Positions 42,517 to 53,316 are shown, counted from the stretch's first letter. The stretch: DNA of 64,000 nucleotides from Cladosporium sp. IMV 00045 (GCA_001931905.2 MSJI02000717.1:44411-108410), one strand, 5' to 3'. Program-made: numbers and translations. Notes: a model not told the origin generated them from the letters alone.

Positions 42517-43764
42517 TTACTGCAAACTCCACTTCCCATCCTTCTCGACAATCTCAATACTCCTCCCCTCATCCAAACTCCTCCTACCCGCCTCCAGAAT
42601 CGCACCAGTAGCGATAGTGTTCTTCAGGGTAGGCAGACCCATCTTGTCAAGATCCTCGAGCGTCTTGCGGCCATCCTTGAGCGCCTGCACGCCATTGATG
42701 AACTTCTCGAAACTGACGTAGCCGTAGCCGCCCTGGCCGGCGAAGTTGCCTTCCTCGTCCGCCGCGTACTTCATGTAGAAGGGGTTGAGGTGGAAGAGAC
42801 CGGCGTCATCGCCGGCGAGCTCGTAGCCGCGCTTGGCTTGGTTGACGCGCACTTCGCCCTTGGAAGCCATGTAGTGGAAGTATTGGTTGGAGTGCACGCC
42901 GGCCTTCTGCGGTGCTGTCCAGGACGCGGTGTACACACCCGTCGCGCGGCGGGCGGAGCCGTCTTTCTTCTCCCAGTCGACGAGCAGGGTGATGGTGTCT
43001 TCGGTCTCGGAGACGCAGCCGAGGTCGGTGGCGATGCCCTTGGATGCGCTGGCGGTGACTTTCGTGGGGCGGTACTCGGGGACCATGCTCTCGTTGATGT
43101 CGATGTGGTGGCTGTTGAGGTAGTAGGAGATGTCGCTGTCCTTGCCGGCCCAGGCCTTGAAAGTCTCGAGTTGGGACTTTGGCTGGCTCATGTAGCTGTA
43201 GAAGTAGTTGAACTCGCCGAGAAGGCCTCTGACGGCACGATCGCGGGCGTCCGCGTAGGCAGGGTCGAATCGCTTGTGGTGCTCGATGTAGACAAAGACG
43301 TTGTTCTTCTTGGCCTCTTCGATCAGGTGCTGGTGCTCGCTGAGGAGCTTGACGGCAGGCTTGGTGATCATGACGTGAATTTTGCGCTCAATGGCATACA
43401 GAGCAATGGGGTAGTGAGTCGGGTCGGGTGTGAAGATGGTGATTGCGTCGCCGGGGGAGAGAGCGTCAATGGCGGCCTTGTAAGCTTCAGGATCGCGCTG
43501 GTCGTTGGCCGGGAAGGACTCGAAGGATGTGTCAAGACCATTGTAGAATTCGGTGATGTTCTTGTTGAGATGTTCGCGGATGGCAGGGAACTTCTGGCCA
43601 GAGGTGCCGACCATGGAAAGATTGCCAACCTTGCCTCGTCGTCGGAGATCGAAGAGAGTGAGACCGACGACACCAACCTTCTTGTCACTGCCTGATGCTC
43701 CGCCGCCGACGAAGCCAGTGGTGTACTCGCCAGTACCAACCATACACACGTTGATGGGAGCCAT
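42517..43764 (-). CDS. Gfo/Idh/MocA family oxidoreductase
   Basis: Intronless, 415 residues. A Rossmann start with VCMVGTGEYTTGFVGGG lies at the very N-terminus. FTPDPTHYPIALYAIERKIH follows, then VMITKPAVKLLSEH, which corresponds to the conserved EKP motif of the family but reads TKP here. Then come IEHHKRFDPAYADARDRA and the HHIDINESMV segment (probable active-site histidines). The family uses NAD(P) to oxidise or reduce sugars, sugar acids and inositols. It is divergent from a DapA-type aldolase gene with a shared region of about 770 bp, suggesting joint work in catabolism of a sugar acid. The substrate is unknown. Confidence 0.85.
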   Translation of the reverse strand: MAPINVCMVGTGEYTTGFVGGGASGSDKKVGVVGLTLFDLRRRGKVGNLSMVGTSGQKFPAIREHLNKNITEFYNGLDTSFESFPANDQRDPEAYKAAIDALSPGDAITIFTPDPTHYPIALYAIERKIHVMITKPAVKLLSEHQHLIEEAKKNNVFVYIEHHKRFDPAYADARDRAVRGLLGEFNYFYSYMSQPKSQLETFKAWAGKDSDISYYLNSHHIDINESMVPEYRPTKVTASASKGIATDLGCVSETEDTITLLVDWEKKDGSARRATGVYTASWTAPQKAGVHSNQYFHYMASKGEVRVNQAKRGYELAGDDAGLFHLNPFYMKYAADEEGNFAGQGGYGYVSFEKFINGVQALKDGRKTLEDLDKMGLPTLKNTIATGAILEAGRRSLDEGRSIEIVEKDGKWSLQ

Positions 43765-44530
43765 GATTGCCGATGTCTATCTGGTTCCTTCTGCTCTTGT
43801 TTTGCTTGAACGCTGGGAAGTCTTGTGTGAATGTGAAGATGTGGAGAAGATGTGTCGAGGAACAGAAAGAGGAAAACCAGGAGAAGAAGAGTAGAAACAG
43901 AGCAAAACACTTACCCAGGCGAGCGCCAATGCATTGGATGTCCGTGACGGGGACAAAAACAGCAGTCAGTCAGTCGCCGACAAGACGGCTCAAGCCTCAC
44001 CAAATTGTCCGTCCAAGCATCGCGGGGCAATTCAAACCCCACCATCTCTTGCAATACTCGCTATGAGTGGTGGAAATTGGAGATTATCCACCAGTGAGAG
44101 CCTCCCATCTCCAGTGCCTGCATGTCAGACCCCGGCTCGGTGTCTGTTGATCGCTGAAAAGTGGCCCGAGGGTGGCAGTTTGGTGGTGTTTGAGGCTGTT
44201 TTCGCCTGCTCTTCACCCTCTTCCAAGGCGGCTTTGAGGGCTTGCCACGGCCGTGTGAGCCATCTCGCTGCCCTCCGGAGTCTACACAGGGCAGTTAAGA
44301 GGAGTGAGATTATCCGTTGCTGAGAACTGGTAAGTCTGCTCGTTCCCTGCTGTTTCTTCCATCTCTCTTCCCTTCCTCTACACTTTGCATCGAATCCCAA
44401 GTGAGCCATTCTCTATTCAAACGACAATCTGCCGGTCAATACTTGCTACAACCACTCCAACAAACTACATCCACAACCCCAAAGACCGAAGTAAACACCC
44501 TTCGAACAACCCATTCCATCCCGCGGCAAT
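43765..44530. promoter_or_regulatory. Divergent promoter region between oxidoreductase and aldolase
   Basis: About 770 bp separate the two start codons. It contains no convincing reading frame and CT-rich stretches close to both starts, as is common in fungal promoters (about 44350-44400 before the aldolase). Co-regulation is an inference from the arrangement. Confidence 0.4.
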
Positions 44531-45555
44531 ATGGCATCCAACGGCACCTCACGCACCCCCCTGCGCCATGGCATCTACGCGCCGACCATGACCTTCTTCG
44601 ACCCTCAGACCGAAGAAGTCGACATTCCCACCGTCAAACGCCACGCCGTCCGCCTAGCCGAAGCCGGCCTCGTCGGCCTCGTCACAATGGGCTCCAACGG
44701 CGAAGCCGTACACATGACGCGCGAGGAGAAAATCGCCGTGACCAAAGCGTCTCGCGAGGCCCTCGACGAAGCCGGCTTCAAAGACGTCCCCGTCATCGCC
44801 GGAGCCAGCGAGAACAGCATCCGCGGCGCCGTGCAGCTGTGCAAAGACGCCTCTGACGCCGGCGCGGAATACGCTCTCATCCTCCCCCCTGCCTACTACC
44901 GCGCGCAGGTGAGCGAGGCTTTGATCTTCGAGTTCTACACCAGTGTTGCAGAGCAGAGTCCCATCCCTATCATGCTGTACAACTACCCTGGTGCCGTGTC
45001 TGGTGTTGACATGGACTCGGACTTCATGATCAGATTGGCTGAGGCGACGAACGGGAAGGTCTGCGGTGCGAAGTTCACGTGAGTATATCCGACTTTCAAA
45101 CATCCACATAAGACTCCTGCTAACAGCTACACAGCTGCGGCCAGACGGGCAAACTCACTCGCGTCGCTTCCGCCACCAGCGCCGTCAGCGTCAAATCGCA
45201 AGGCAGCGGGTGGATGGCATACGGCGGTATTGCAGACTTCACCGTGCAGACGGCGGTCTCAGGCGGCAGTGGCATCATTGCCGGAGGCGCCAACGTGCTT
45301 CCCAAGCTGTGTGTCAAGGTCTGGAACCTCTGCACCGAAGGCAAGTACGAGGAGGCGATTGAGCTGCAGAAGGTGCTGAGCAAGTGCGATTGGGTGCTGA
45401 CCAAGTCCGCCATCGCGGGCACAAAAGCGGCCATCGAGCTTGAGTACGGATACGGTGGTTTCCCCCGACGACCGCTGCAGAGGCTGAGCGAGGAGGAGAG
45501 GCAGAAGATCAAGAAGGGCATCGCGGATGCGATTGCGATTGAGAAGACGTTGTAG
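44531..45555 (+). CDS. DapA-type aldolase (dihydrodipicolinate synthase family)
   Basis: Two exons, 44531-45078 and 45135-45555, joined at KFT|CGQTGK, with a CTAAC branch point in the 56-bp intron; 322 residues. The TIM-barrel family motifs are visible: VTMGSNGEAVHMTREE (the GTTGE-like loop), PIMLYNYPGAVSG with the active-site Tyr, and GKVCGAKFTCG with the probable Schiff-base Lys. Fungal members of this branch are 2-keto-3-deoxy sugar acid aldolases (GaaC/LraD-like) or 4-hydroxy-2-oxoglutarate aldolases; lysine is not made by this route in fungi, so a DapA function is excluded. The neighbouring divergent oxidoreductase fits sugar-acid catabolism, but the exact substrate cannot be read from the sequence. 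Confidence 0.88.
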
Positions 45556-45603
45556 TCGCGTTTGTTTAGTCTTACGTTCCAGATATTGACGGTATATACG
45601 AAA

Positions 45604-46238
45604 TCATAGAAGCTCCGCCAACGTCGCTCCGTAATAGATCATGGCGAACGTGCCGAGAAGGTTGAGAGCGGAAGAGATGCCATGCAGTTTGCCAAAGCTG
45701 GCGTTGAGCCTCTGCATCTCCGGGCTCTTGGGACCTTCGTCGTAGTATTTCTTGCCGTCGCGGGTTTCTGCAGGGTGATTCATCAGCATTGTTTGTCCAT
45801 TTCCAACGCTGTCCAAGCCATTCATGTATCCTCACCTTGATGCTTCCTCTCCTTCATAACCTTCGTAGTCGCGGGACCAAAAACGAGCAAGTTCGCCGCG
45901 CTCGTCGCAAACATAATCACAACCGGCACACCGGCAGTAAGCAAGCTGGTCTCCGAGAAGATCCCCCAGAACCCAGCGTTGTGTGTGACCTCGCTCCCTC
46001 CCACCGCAGCGACTCTTCTACCAGGCCATGTGAGCGCGAGCAAGACCGGCAGGGCGGCTTGGAAAGTGAAATAAGGCGGGAAGATGGCCTGCTGAAGCGT
46101 GGAAAACGAGGGTCGAGGGAGCGCTTTGAAGGCGAGAGGGCCGCCGAGGAACGTCTGGAACAGGTTGCTGCCCAGGAGGGTGCCGTAGGTGAGGATGTGG
46201 TAGACCTTTGGGTCGGAGAAGGAGGCTAGCGAGGGCAT
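45604..46238 (-). CDS. TMEM205-like membrane protein (DUF4149)
   Basis: Two exons, 45836-46238 and 45604-45767, joined at KERKHQ|ETRDGKKYYDEG; 188 residues. It has four hydrophobic segments. The first begins HILTYGTLLGSNLFQTFLGG and is followed by LPRPSFSTLQQAIFPPYFTF, the typical TMEM205/DUF4149 N-terminal pattern. The end has LHGISSALNLLGTFAMIYYG. Fungal members are small membrane proteins without a firm function. It is convergent with the aldolase (about 50 bp between the stops) and divergent from Ku80. Confidence 0.82.
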
Positions 46239-46579
46239 GGTGGTGGAGGTGAGGATTGGGTGGATGAGATGAGGGAGAAGGCGCGCTTACCGCCGAGAGA
46301 TTCTTATATTACCAGGGCAGTAGTATGGTCAAGGGTTTGATGATTGAATGGCCCAGTGGTCGACGTCACTACAAGAGCTGCCAGGATGTCAGTGAATGGA
46401 AGATGCGGATCTGTGAGACTGTTCAGTCCACCGTAGAGATCCGACCAACGCGCTTTGGAACTGGCCCCCTCGCGTTTGGCTGCCTGCCTGATCGCCGACC
46501 TACTTCACATAAATCGCCGCCCGCCCCTTGTAAATGTTGCCCAAACCACATTTCAGACTCTACCACATAATCCAACGAC
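46239..46579. other. Divergent promoter region, TMEM205-like / Ku80
   Basis: About 340 bp between the two start codons. No gene seen. Confidence 0.5.
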
Positions 46580-48784
46580 ATGGCGAACAAAGAGGCGACC
46601 GTCTACATCGTAGACGTTGGTTCGTCCATGGGTGAATGTAGCAGTGGCAAAAAAGAAACAAATCTCGACTTCGCATTGGAATATGTCTGGGACAAGATCA
46701 CCACGACCGTGGCCACTGGACGCAAGACTGCCATGGCCGGCGTGGTGGCCCTTCGAACCGACGCAACAAACAACGAACTCCACGAAGATGAAGCCTATCA
46801 CCACATCAGCATCCTCCAGGAGATTTCACAAATTCAAATGGCAGAGCTTCGCAAACTTCGCGACGAATTAACACTGAGCTCGACAGACGTTGGAGATGCG
46901 GTGTCGGCAATCATCATTGCCATCCAGATGATCGTCCGCCAATGCAAGAAATTGAAATACACCCGCAGAATCGTACTGGTGACTGACGCGAAGATGCCCA
47001 TGGACACGACCGACCTGCCTCAAGTCACCAGCAAGCTCAAGGAAGACGACATTGAGCTTGTCATTCTCGGCGTTGACTTCGACGATGCTGAGTACGGCTA
47101 CAAGGAAGAAGACAAACCCTCGATCAAGTTGAACAACGAAGCCATCCTGCAGCAATTGTGTGAAGATTGCAATGGCATGTACGGCACGCTCGCACAGGCT
47201 GTCGACGAGCTGAAGATTCCCAGAATCAAGGAGACGAAACCAGTACCATCATACAAGGGAGCCTTGACGCTTGGTGATCCTGAAAAGTCTCACACCGCTC
47301 TCTCAATCAAAGTCGAGCGTTATCCAAAGACAATGGTCGCCTCGGCTCCTTCAGCCAGCAGTTTTGTCGTCCGCAACGATCTCGAGGCCACGCAAACAAA
47401 CGCCAATTCAAACGGAGATGCTGAAATGGAAGCACCGCAGGACGGCCTGGCGGCTGTGCACACAGCACGTACGTACCAAGTTGAGGACGACAACGCACCC
47501 GGCGGCAAACGAGACGTCGATCGAGATGAACTTGCCAAAGGCTACGAGTATGGCCGTACTGCCGTCCACATTTCAGAAAGCGATCGGAACATCACAACCT
47601 ACGAGACAGAGCAAGGTCTCGACATCATTGGCTTCGTCGACGCCAACGAGTACCGCAGATACTTCGACATGTCAAGAACGAACATCATCATCGCCGAGCG
47701 CACAAACGACGAAGCGTACATGGCCCTCTCCTCATTCATCAACGCACTTTACGAGCTTGACTCGTACGCAGTCGCGCGTCTCGTTCCCAAAGAGAACAAG
47801 GAGCCTCGAATTATCTTATTGCAACCTGCCATCGAACTGGAATTTGTATGTCTGTACGACGTCGAGCTACCCTTCGCCGAAGACGTACGCTCTTACAAAT
47901 TCCCACCTCTCGACAAAGTCGTCACAGTCAGCGGCAAACAGCTCACAATCCACCGCAACCTCCCCACCGATGAGCTGAAAGATGCAATGAGCGACTACGT
48001 CGACAGCATGGACTTATCGACATTCGGCAAAGACGACGAAGGCGAGCCGACCGAATACGCCCCGCCCGACGAGACGTTCAGTCCAAAACTCCATCGCATA
48101 AACCAAGTCATCAAACATCGCGCCATCTTCCCAGACGAAGAACCACCCGAACCACATGATGCGTTACTGCGCTACTCCCAACCGCCCGCAGACCTCATCG
48201 ACAAATCCAAGCCCGCATTAAACCGAGCCATCCAAGCGGCAGACGTCAAACCCATCCCCCAACGAGCGCGCGGCAAACGCGCCGGCGGGAAACAACCCCC
48301 CAAACCCATCTCGGAGCTCGACGTGTCAAGCCTCCTCGCCTCCGGCGCCGGCGGGCAAGAAACCCAAGGCCGCAGCAGAGAACGCATCGACCCGCGCAAC
48401 GCCATTCCTGAATTCAAGCAGATGTTCGACCGCGCGTACAACAGCGACGAGCCAGACATGAACGGCGTGCGGAACTCGTGCGAGCAGCTCGGCAAGATCA
48501 TCTTCGACTTGGTCAAGCATTCGGTTGGAAATAGTGGGTTTCCTCGCGCGTTGGAGATGATGAACGTTATGCGGATGCAGTGCATTGAAGGGGATGTGCC
48601 GGAGCCGTATAATGGGTTTGCGCAGGAGTTGAAAGGCAAGATTCTGGCTGGGGAGTTGGGAGAGGGGAGGAGGGAGATGTTGTTTGAGATGAGAAGTCAT
48701 CGGTATGGGTTGATTCAGTTCGTGAAGGACGATCATGGAGGCGTCAGTAAGGAGGAGGCAGAGGCGTTCTACAAGATGAAGTGA
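46580..48784 (+). CDS. ku80: Ku80, DNA end-binding subunit of non-homologous end joining
   Basis: Intronless, 734 residues, the usual length for fungal Ku80. The N-terminal von Willebrand A-like domain (5 to about 225) starts ATVYIVDVGSSMGE and contains RRIVLVTDAKMPMD. The Ku core beta-barrel (about 230-470) includes KGYEYGRTAVHIS and FDMSRTNIIIAERTNDEAYM. A Pro-rich linker with a basic RARGKRAGGKQ patch follows (likely nuclear localisation). The C-terminal domain (about 610-720) has PEFKQMFDRAYNSDEPDMNG and ends FYKMK. With Ku70 it binds broken DNA ends and also protects telomeres. Nothing looks broken. Confidence 0.95.
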   Translation: MANKEATVYIVDVGSSMGECSSGKKETNLDFALEYVWDKITTTVATGRKTAMAGVVALRTDATNNELHEDEAYHHISILQEISQIQMAELRKLRDELTLSSTDVGDAVSAIIIAIQMIVRQCKKLKYTRRIVLVTDAKMPMDTTDLPQVTSKLKEDDIELVILGVDFDDAEYGYKEEDKPSIKLNNEAILQQLCEDCNGMYGTLAQAVDELKIPRIKETKPVPSYKGALTLGDPEKSHTALSIKVERYPKTMVASAPSASSFVVRNDLEATQTNANSNGDAEMEAPQDGLAAVHTARTYQVEDDNAPGGKRDVDRDELAKGYEYGRTAVHISESDRNITTYETEQGLDIIGFVDANEYRRYFDMSRTNIIIAERTNDEAYMALSSFINALYELDSYAVARLVPKENKEPRIILLQPAIELEFVCLYDVELPFAEDVRSYKFPPLDKVVTVSGKQLTIHRNLPTDELKDAMSDYVDSMDLSTFGKDDEGEPTEYAPPDETFSPKLHRINQVIKHRAIFPDEEPPEPHDALLRYSQPPADLIDKSKPALNRAIQAADVKPIPQRARGKRAGGKQPPKPISELDVSSLLASGAGGQETQGRSRERIDPRNAIPEFKQMFDRAYNSDEPDMNGVRNSCEQLGKIIFDLVKHSVGNSGFPRALEMMNVMRMQCIEGDVPEPYNGFAQELKGKILAGELGEGRREMLFEMRSHRYGLIQFVKDDHGGVSKEEAEAFYKMK

Positions 48785-48877
48785 GAGGGTGAAAGGGAGC
48801 CTCTTTCATGACGCTTTTCTTTCCATAGATACCCCATCACCGCCCTCTCCAAGCCCTTCATCATCAAGAGTCAAGAA

Positions 48878-49456
48878 TCAAGAATCAAAACTCCACCCAG
48901 CAACCCTAACCATCTCCTCCACCTCCTGATCCCTCAACACAAACTCCCAGCCCGCCTCCCTCCCCACCCCCGCATATCCCCTACGATACCCGTAAACATT
49001 CGTAAAAGTCCACTCGCGGCCTGCCAATTCATGGCCAGGCTGCGGGTGGAAAGTGAACGTGATCCAGCAGAGGGCGGAAGTCTCGCTGCAAGGCGCGGAG
49101 GACACGCCTTCGAGCGTCATGTGGCAGCCGAGGGAGGTGGAGATGTTTTTGCGCATTTCGCGCGCGATCAGGGAGGTTGCTGCTTCGGGGGACTGATGAA
49201 TGGATGTCTTGTTAGAGCGTTTCGCGGTTACGGAACAACGGACAGGTTATGGGGCGAGGAAATGACATGGCTTTCAGCTCACTTCGAGAGTCAGTTTCTC
49301 CCCGTTTGTCAAGATGGTGCAGCCGGGCGTGTAGCATTTTCCCGCATTGCTGGCGACGCTTTCGTGGCCTTCGAGGGTCGAGGCGTTGGGCGTGTCCCAG
49401 TATTGCCCGTAGGTTTTGGCGAAGGCTTCTGCTTCGTGTTGGATTGGCATGGCCAT
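48878..49456 (-). CDS. NTF2/SnoaL-like fungal protein
   Basis: Two exons, 49283-49456 and 48878-49192 (donor GTGAGC, acceptor ATCAG), 162 residues. The start MAMPIQHEAEAFAKTYGQYW is followed by a YTPGCTILTNG strand and, in exon 2, SPEAATSLIAREMRKNISTS and a WTFTNVYGYRR strand, a pattern of small alpha+beta NTF2-like or SnoaL-like proteins. The C-terminus WEFVLRDQEVEEMVRVAGW looks like the usual amphipathic closing helix. No catalytic role can be assigned. It is convergent with ku80, with less than 100 bp between the stops. Confidence 0.72.
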
Positions 49457-50097
49457 GACTTTCTTTTGTTCTTTTGTTTATTCCAGAGCGTCAGTCGAGA
49501 GCGAGATAGGGCCGATATAGTATGGCAGAAGAGCTTTATATCTAGGGATTAATGCTGTGCTCACAACATGTTTGTCTCGTAAGCAGGACCAATCAATGTG
49601 AAGAGCGCCGATCTGTACGCGGTATCCTATTCCGAGAGCGGTGTTACGGTCAGCCACATGATGATTATAGTTTGCACGCTAGTCTTGATGATTTTATACT
49701 GCCATGCATGAGAATCATCAGGCTGAATTGATGTGTTGATATACACTTCATTTTATTTTATACCTCAAGAAAGCAAGTGTCGTCCTACTTTCATAGAGTG
49801 TGCAACCTGAAGACCATCTCCACGCTTTCCCGGCATGCCTCAGGACCCCTAATGACGATGGGGGCTTGGTCCATGCAGGTCTGGTGGACTTGGGAGAGCG
49901 TCGGTGTGTAGTAGCCGTAGCCTTGAGCCTCGAACCACCTTGGCCTGTGACGATACGTGGTAGCAGCATACCGTATCTGCCTGGTCCTCCTCATCTCCTC
50001 CTTTCTCTTCTCATACCATAAATCACCCATCCATGCCGTGAAGCGACCCATCCTCCCGCTCCTCTCTTCCCCTCTCTACTCACCCCCTCCGCCGGTC
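49457..50097. other. Intergenic region and kinase 5' UTR
   Basis: About 640 bp. The last 140 bp can be read in frame with the kinase as a hydrophobic, Pro/Ser-rich leader (start at 49957), but it is CT-rich and more likely 5' UTR. No other gene seen. Confidence 0.55.
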
Positions 50098-53000
50098 ATG
50101 TCCGCCTACCCCCACCCTTCCTCCCACCGGGGTGTGCCAGCAGCAGCAGCCTCCAATGCCCCTCCCGGCACCTTTCTCCCCGGCACCAAAGTGCAAGTCG
50201 GCAGTCACCGGGTGATCATCGAGAAATACCTCTCCGAAGGCGGCTTTGCGCATGTCTACGTCGCCCGCGTTCCCCGAGACAACCACAAGCATGAGATCGC
50301 CGTGCTCAAGCGTGTTGCCGTGCCGGACAAGGACCATCTCGCCAATATGCGGACGGAAGTCGAGACGATGAAGAAGCTGAAGGGACACCGACACATCGTG
50401 ACGTACATTGACAGCCACGCCAGCCAACTCAACGGCGGCGGGTATGAGGTCTTTTTGCTTATGGAGTACTGCGGTGGAGGAGGGTTGATCGATTTCATGA
50501 ACACGAGATTGCAGCACAGATTGACGGAGCCGGAAATTCTGAAGATCTTTGGAGATGTCGCAGAAGGCGTGGCATGCATGCACTACCTCAAGCCTCCTTT
50601 GCTGCACAGAGATCTCAAGGTTGAGAATGTGCTCATATCAAAGTCGGACTCTGGATCGGCAATGTACAAGCTTTGCGATTTCGGTAGTACTGCGCCTCCC
50701 AGGGCAGCGGCAAGGACTACGGAAGAAGGCAGGCTGATTGAGGAAGACGTGCAAAAGCATACCACAATGCAGTACAGAAGTCCGGAAATGATTGACGTTT
50801 GGCGCAAGCAGCCAATTGATGAAAAGGCGGACATATGGGCGCTGGGTGTCCTGTTGTACAAGCTATGCTATTACACGACTCCTTTTGAGGAAGTCGGACA
50901 GATGGCCATTCTGAACGCAAGCTTCAAGTACCCGAGTTATCCTCAATTTTCGGAGAAGTTGAAAAAGTTTATCGGCTGGATGCTGAAGGAAGACCCAAGG
51001 AATCGTCCGAATATTTACCAGGTGGTCAAGGAGACTTGCGGAATGCGTGGAACTCAAGTTCCGATCAAGGATATCTACGCGGAACGCACGCAGTCTGAGG
51101 CACGCAGAAATCAGACACTACCTTCAAAAGAAGGTCCATCGAACTCATCTGGATCTATTGGATTGACGAAAGCAGCCTCCCAAATGGAGGCTCAGCGCAT
51201 CCCCGACATCGCACCTATGCGGCGAGGACGTCCAACCGCTGTGTCGGAGCAGGTATCCAACTCAGCAAAGGCAAGCCCTTCTCCAGCTGCCAAAGGAGAC
51301 CTATTCGCCGCTCTTGACTCCAAGAATTACGAAGTACGCGCGGGTGCTGTCGATGAGCTTTCCAAGAGGTTTCCCAAACTGGACGAGTTCTCGATCGCTC
51401 ACGATCCGGGTAGCAAGTTTCAATTTGACAAGACACCGCCAATTAATTCCCCGCCTATACAACAGGGAGTGGATGAGCATGTCACGAACGCTCTTGCAGA
51501 TGATTTGTTTGCTTCTTCCCGGCCGCAGACAGAGACAGTCAAGTCTCAAAGTACGACACAACTCAACAAGAAGCCGGCGGCAGCACCTCCAACTAAGCCC
51601 AAGATCGCCGAGAAAGTCCGGGAGTACTCGCAGGAATCGCCTCTCATGCACCAACCTACGCCAATGAGGCCACACGCCAATTACACCTCTACCGCTGTCG
51701 GTAGCTCCCCGCCTCCTTCCAAGGCAGAGAAGCCTAAGTTGAGCGAAAAGCCCGATATCAAGCTCCCCGAGGTCAGCAAGCGCCCGATCTGGAAAGTGCC
51801 TGACCACAGTCGCTCTTCAAGCATACCCAGGGTATCTGAGCCGGAAACGACTGCTCAGCCTAAATCCACCAAAAGGCCTAACATCCTCGACACTTTCCGC
51901 TCGAAATCGTCGACTTCCATGGCTTCCGCAAAATCACCAACGTCATCTCGACCCTCGCTTGAAGGGCACCGACCCACGCAGTTGGAGCTTGACGATCCCC
52001 ACGCCAGAGCCCAATCCGCGCAGCCTCGGCAACGTCCTAGCAGTGCATATGTCAGCTCCAACCTTGAATTTCTGCGCGATCAGGAAGCCGCACGGAAATC
52101 ATCCGTGGAAATTCGCAGATCGATGGACAGGACTCGCAGTCGTCAATCCAGCCCGCGTCTCATAGCGATTGACAGTTCCGATAACCTGGGAGATGAAGCC
52201 AACATCGAGAATGACTTGGACTACCTGAGGAGCAACGAGGAGGCCGACTCATCCAAACGAAGGCACAGTAGGCAAGGAGCGCCTGGTCACAAGAAGCGAT
52301 CAAGCTTACAATCCATTGGAAATGCCAAGAACATCTTCGCGGGCCGGTTCGGAGATGCTTTTAAGCGGTTTGAACACAACCCCAGTGATGACAAACAGCC
52401 AGAGGACAACAGACCAAGAACGCCGGAGGCTGCCAACTATGGCGAACAATCGCTGTCTCCAATTCAAGGCTCTGAACCGACGCCGAGCAGATACACCGAC
52501 ACTGTGTCTGCATATGACGAGGTCGAAGACGTACCAGCTGAAGTCAGAAGGGAACTCGAACGGCGAAGGTTGAGCGAAGAAGAGAGTCGCGTTGCGGAAG
52601 CAGCTGCCCAATATCGGGCCAACTTGGCGACCAACGGTACCGGAAATTCAGCTGTTCCTAGCAGGGCCAGCACCATTCAGAAACGCGTGCAGACCCTCCT
52701 CGACGAAGGTCGCCGCTCACCGAACGCGCCGAGAACTGCCGAGGGTTACGGCAAGTTCACCGAACAACCTGAGCGTGACGAGCAGCCTCTGCCCTACCGA
52801 CCAGCGTCTTCGAACAAGCCCCTTCCTCCAACGCCAGGCCGTCAGCAACCCGCCGACCTCTCCATGCCTGGACTCGCAGACCCAAGAGTCCGACCGCAAA
52901 GCTCTGGTCAACCTCTGTCGCAAATCAGTTCCGCTCCCCCAACAGCGCAACACCAGCGTGTCGTCTCCCGCCCTAGCGCACCACCCAAACCAAAAGTCCT

Positions 53001-53316
53001 CCGAACGGCTCAATGGCCTCCAACGCAACAGCAGCAGGCAGAGCCAGAGCGACCCTTGCAAGCAAAACCGACCGGTCTAGCAGCTTTGCTTGCCAAAGAC
53101 CTGGAAGGCGTCCCCGACTACCCACCGCAAGACTCTTCCGCTGCCGCTCCTTCAAACAACGGATACCGCGACAACATCCCATCCAATGGCAACAACTTCG
53201 AGCAAACCGTAACAACGCCAGACCTCGAAGCGGATTTCAGCGCGAGATATCCCAGCCTGCACGGGATTGAGATGGTGGAGCGCGAGATCGGCTCGCGGGG
53301 TGTGAAAGAGGTGTAG
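50098..53316 (+). CDS. Ark1/Prk1-family serine/threonine kinase (actin and endocytosis regulator)
   Basis: Intronless; 1072 residues from the chosen ATG at 50098 (MSAYPHPSSHRGVP), 1119 from an ATG at 49957. The kinase domain is at the N-terminus (about 40-310): a glycine loop replaced by LSEGGFAHVY, the VAIK-equivalent EIAVLKRV, catalytic LLHRDLKVENVL, CDFGSTA, and the HTTMQYRSPEMIDV activation segment. This is the numb-associated kinase (NAK) pattern of Ark1, Prk1 and Akl1, which phosphorylate endocytic coat proteins and so control actin patches. The remaining 750 residues are disordered, Pro/Ser/Arg-rich, with PPLPPTP-like and KPLPPTPGR motifs near 930 that could bind SH3 domains. A segment at about 390-440 (KGDLFAALDSKNYEVRAGAV) looks more ordered. 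Confidence 0.9.
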   Translation: MSAYPHPSSHRGVPAAAASNAPPGTFLPGTKVQVGSHRVIIEKYLSEGGFAHVYVARVPRDNHKHEIAVLKRVAVPDKDHLANMRTEVETMKKLKGHRHIVTYIDSHASQLNGGGYEVFLLMEYCGGGGLIDFMNTRLQHRLTEPEILKIFGDVAEGVACMHYLKPPLLHRDLKVENVLISKSDSGSAMYKLCDFGSTAPPRAAARTTEEGRLIEEDVQKHTTMQYRSPEMIDVWRKQPIDEKADIWALGVLLYKLCYYTTPFEEVGQMAILNASFKYPSYPQFSEKLKKFIGWMLKEDPRNRPNIYQVVKETCGMRGTQVPIKDIYAERTQSEARRNQTLPSKEGPSNSSGSIGLTKAASQMEAQRIPDIAPMRRGRPTAVSEQVSNSAKASPSPAAKGDLFAALDSKNYEVRAGAVDELSKRFPKLDEFSIAHDPGSKFQFDKTPPINSPPIQQGVDEHVTNALADDLFASSRPQTETVKSQSTTQLNKKPAAAPPTKPKIAEKVREYSQESPLMHQPTPMRPHANYTSTAVGSSPPPSKAEKPKLSEKPDIKLPEVSKRPIWKVPDHSRSSSIPRVSEPETTAQPKSTKRPNILDTFRSKSSTSMASAKSPTSSRPSLEGHRPTQLELDDPHARAQSAQPRQRPSSAYVSSNLEFLRDQEAARKSSVEIRRSMDRTRSRQSSPRLIAIDSSDNLGDEANIENDLDYLRSNEEADSSKRRHSRQGAPGHKKRSSLQSIGNAKNIFAGRFGDAFKRFEHNPSDDKQPEDNRPRTPEAANYGEQSLSPIQGSEPTPSRYTDTVSAYDEVEDVPAEVRRELERRRLSEEESRVAEAAAQYRANLATNGTGNSAVPSRASTIQKRVQTLLDEGRRSPNAPRTAEGYGKFTEQPERDEQPLPYRPASSNKPLPPTPGRQQPADLSMPGLADPRVRPQSSGQPLSQISSAPPTAQHQRVVSRPSAPPKPKVLRTAQWPPTQQQQAEPERPLQAKPTGLAALLAKDLEGVPDYPPQDSSAAAPSNNGYRDNIPSNGNNFEQTVTTPDLEADFSARYPSLHGIEMVEREIGSRGVKEV

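Noticed and set aside
49957..50097. 47-residue hydrophobic extension of the kinase that resembles a signal peptide
   Set aside because: The segment is CT-rich leader-like DNA and a soluble NAK-family kinase would not have a signal peptide; the ATG at 50098 is the better start.
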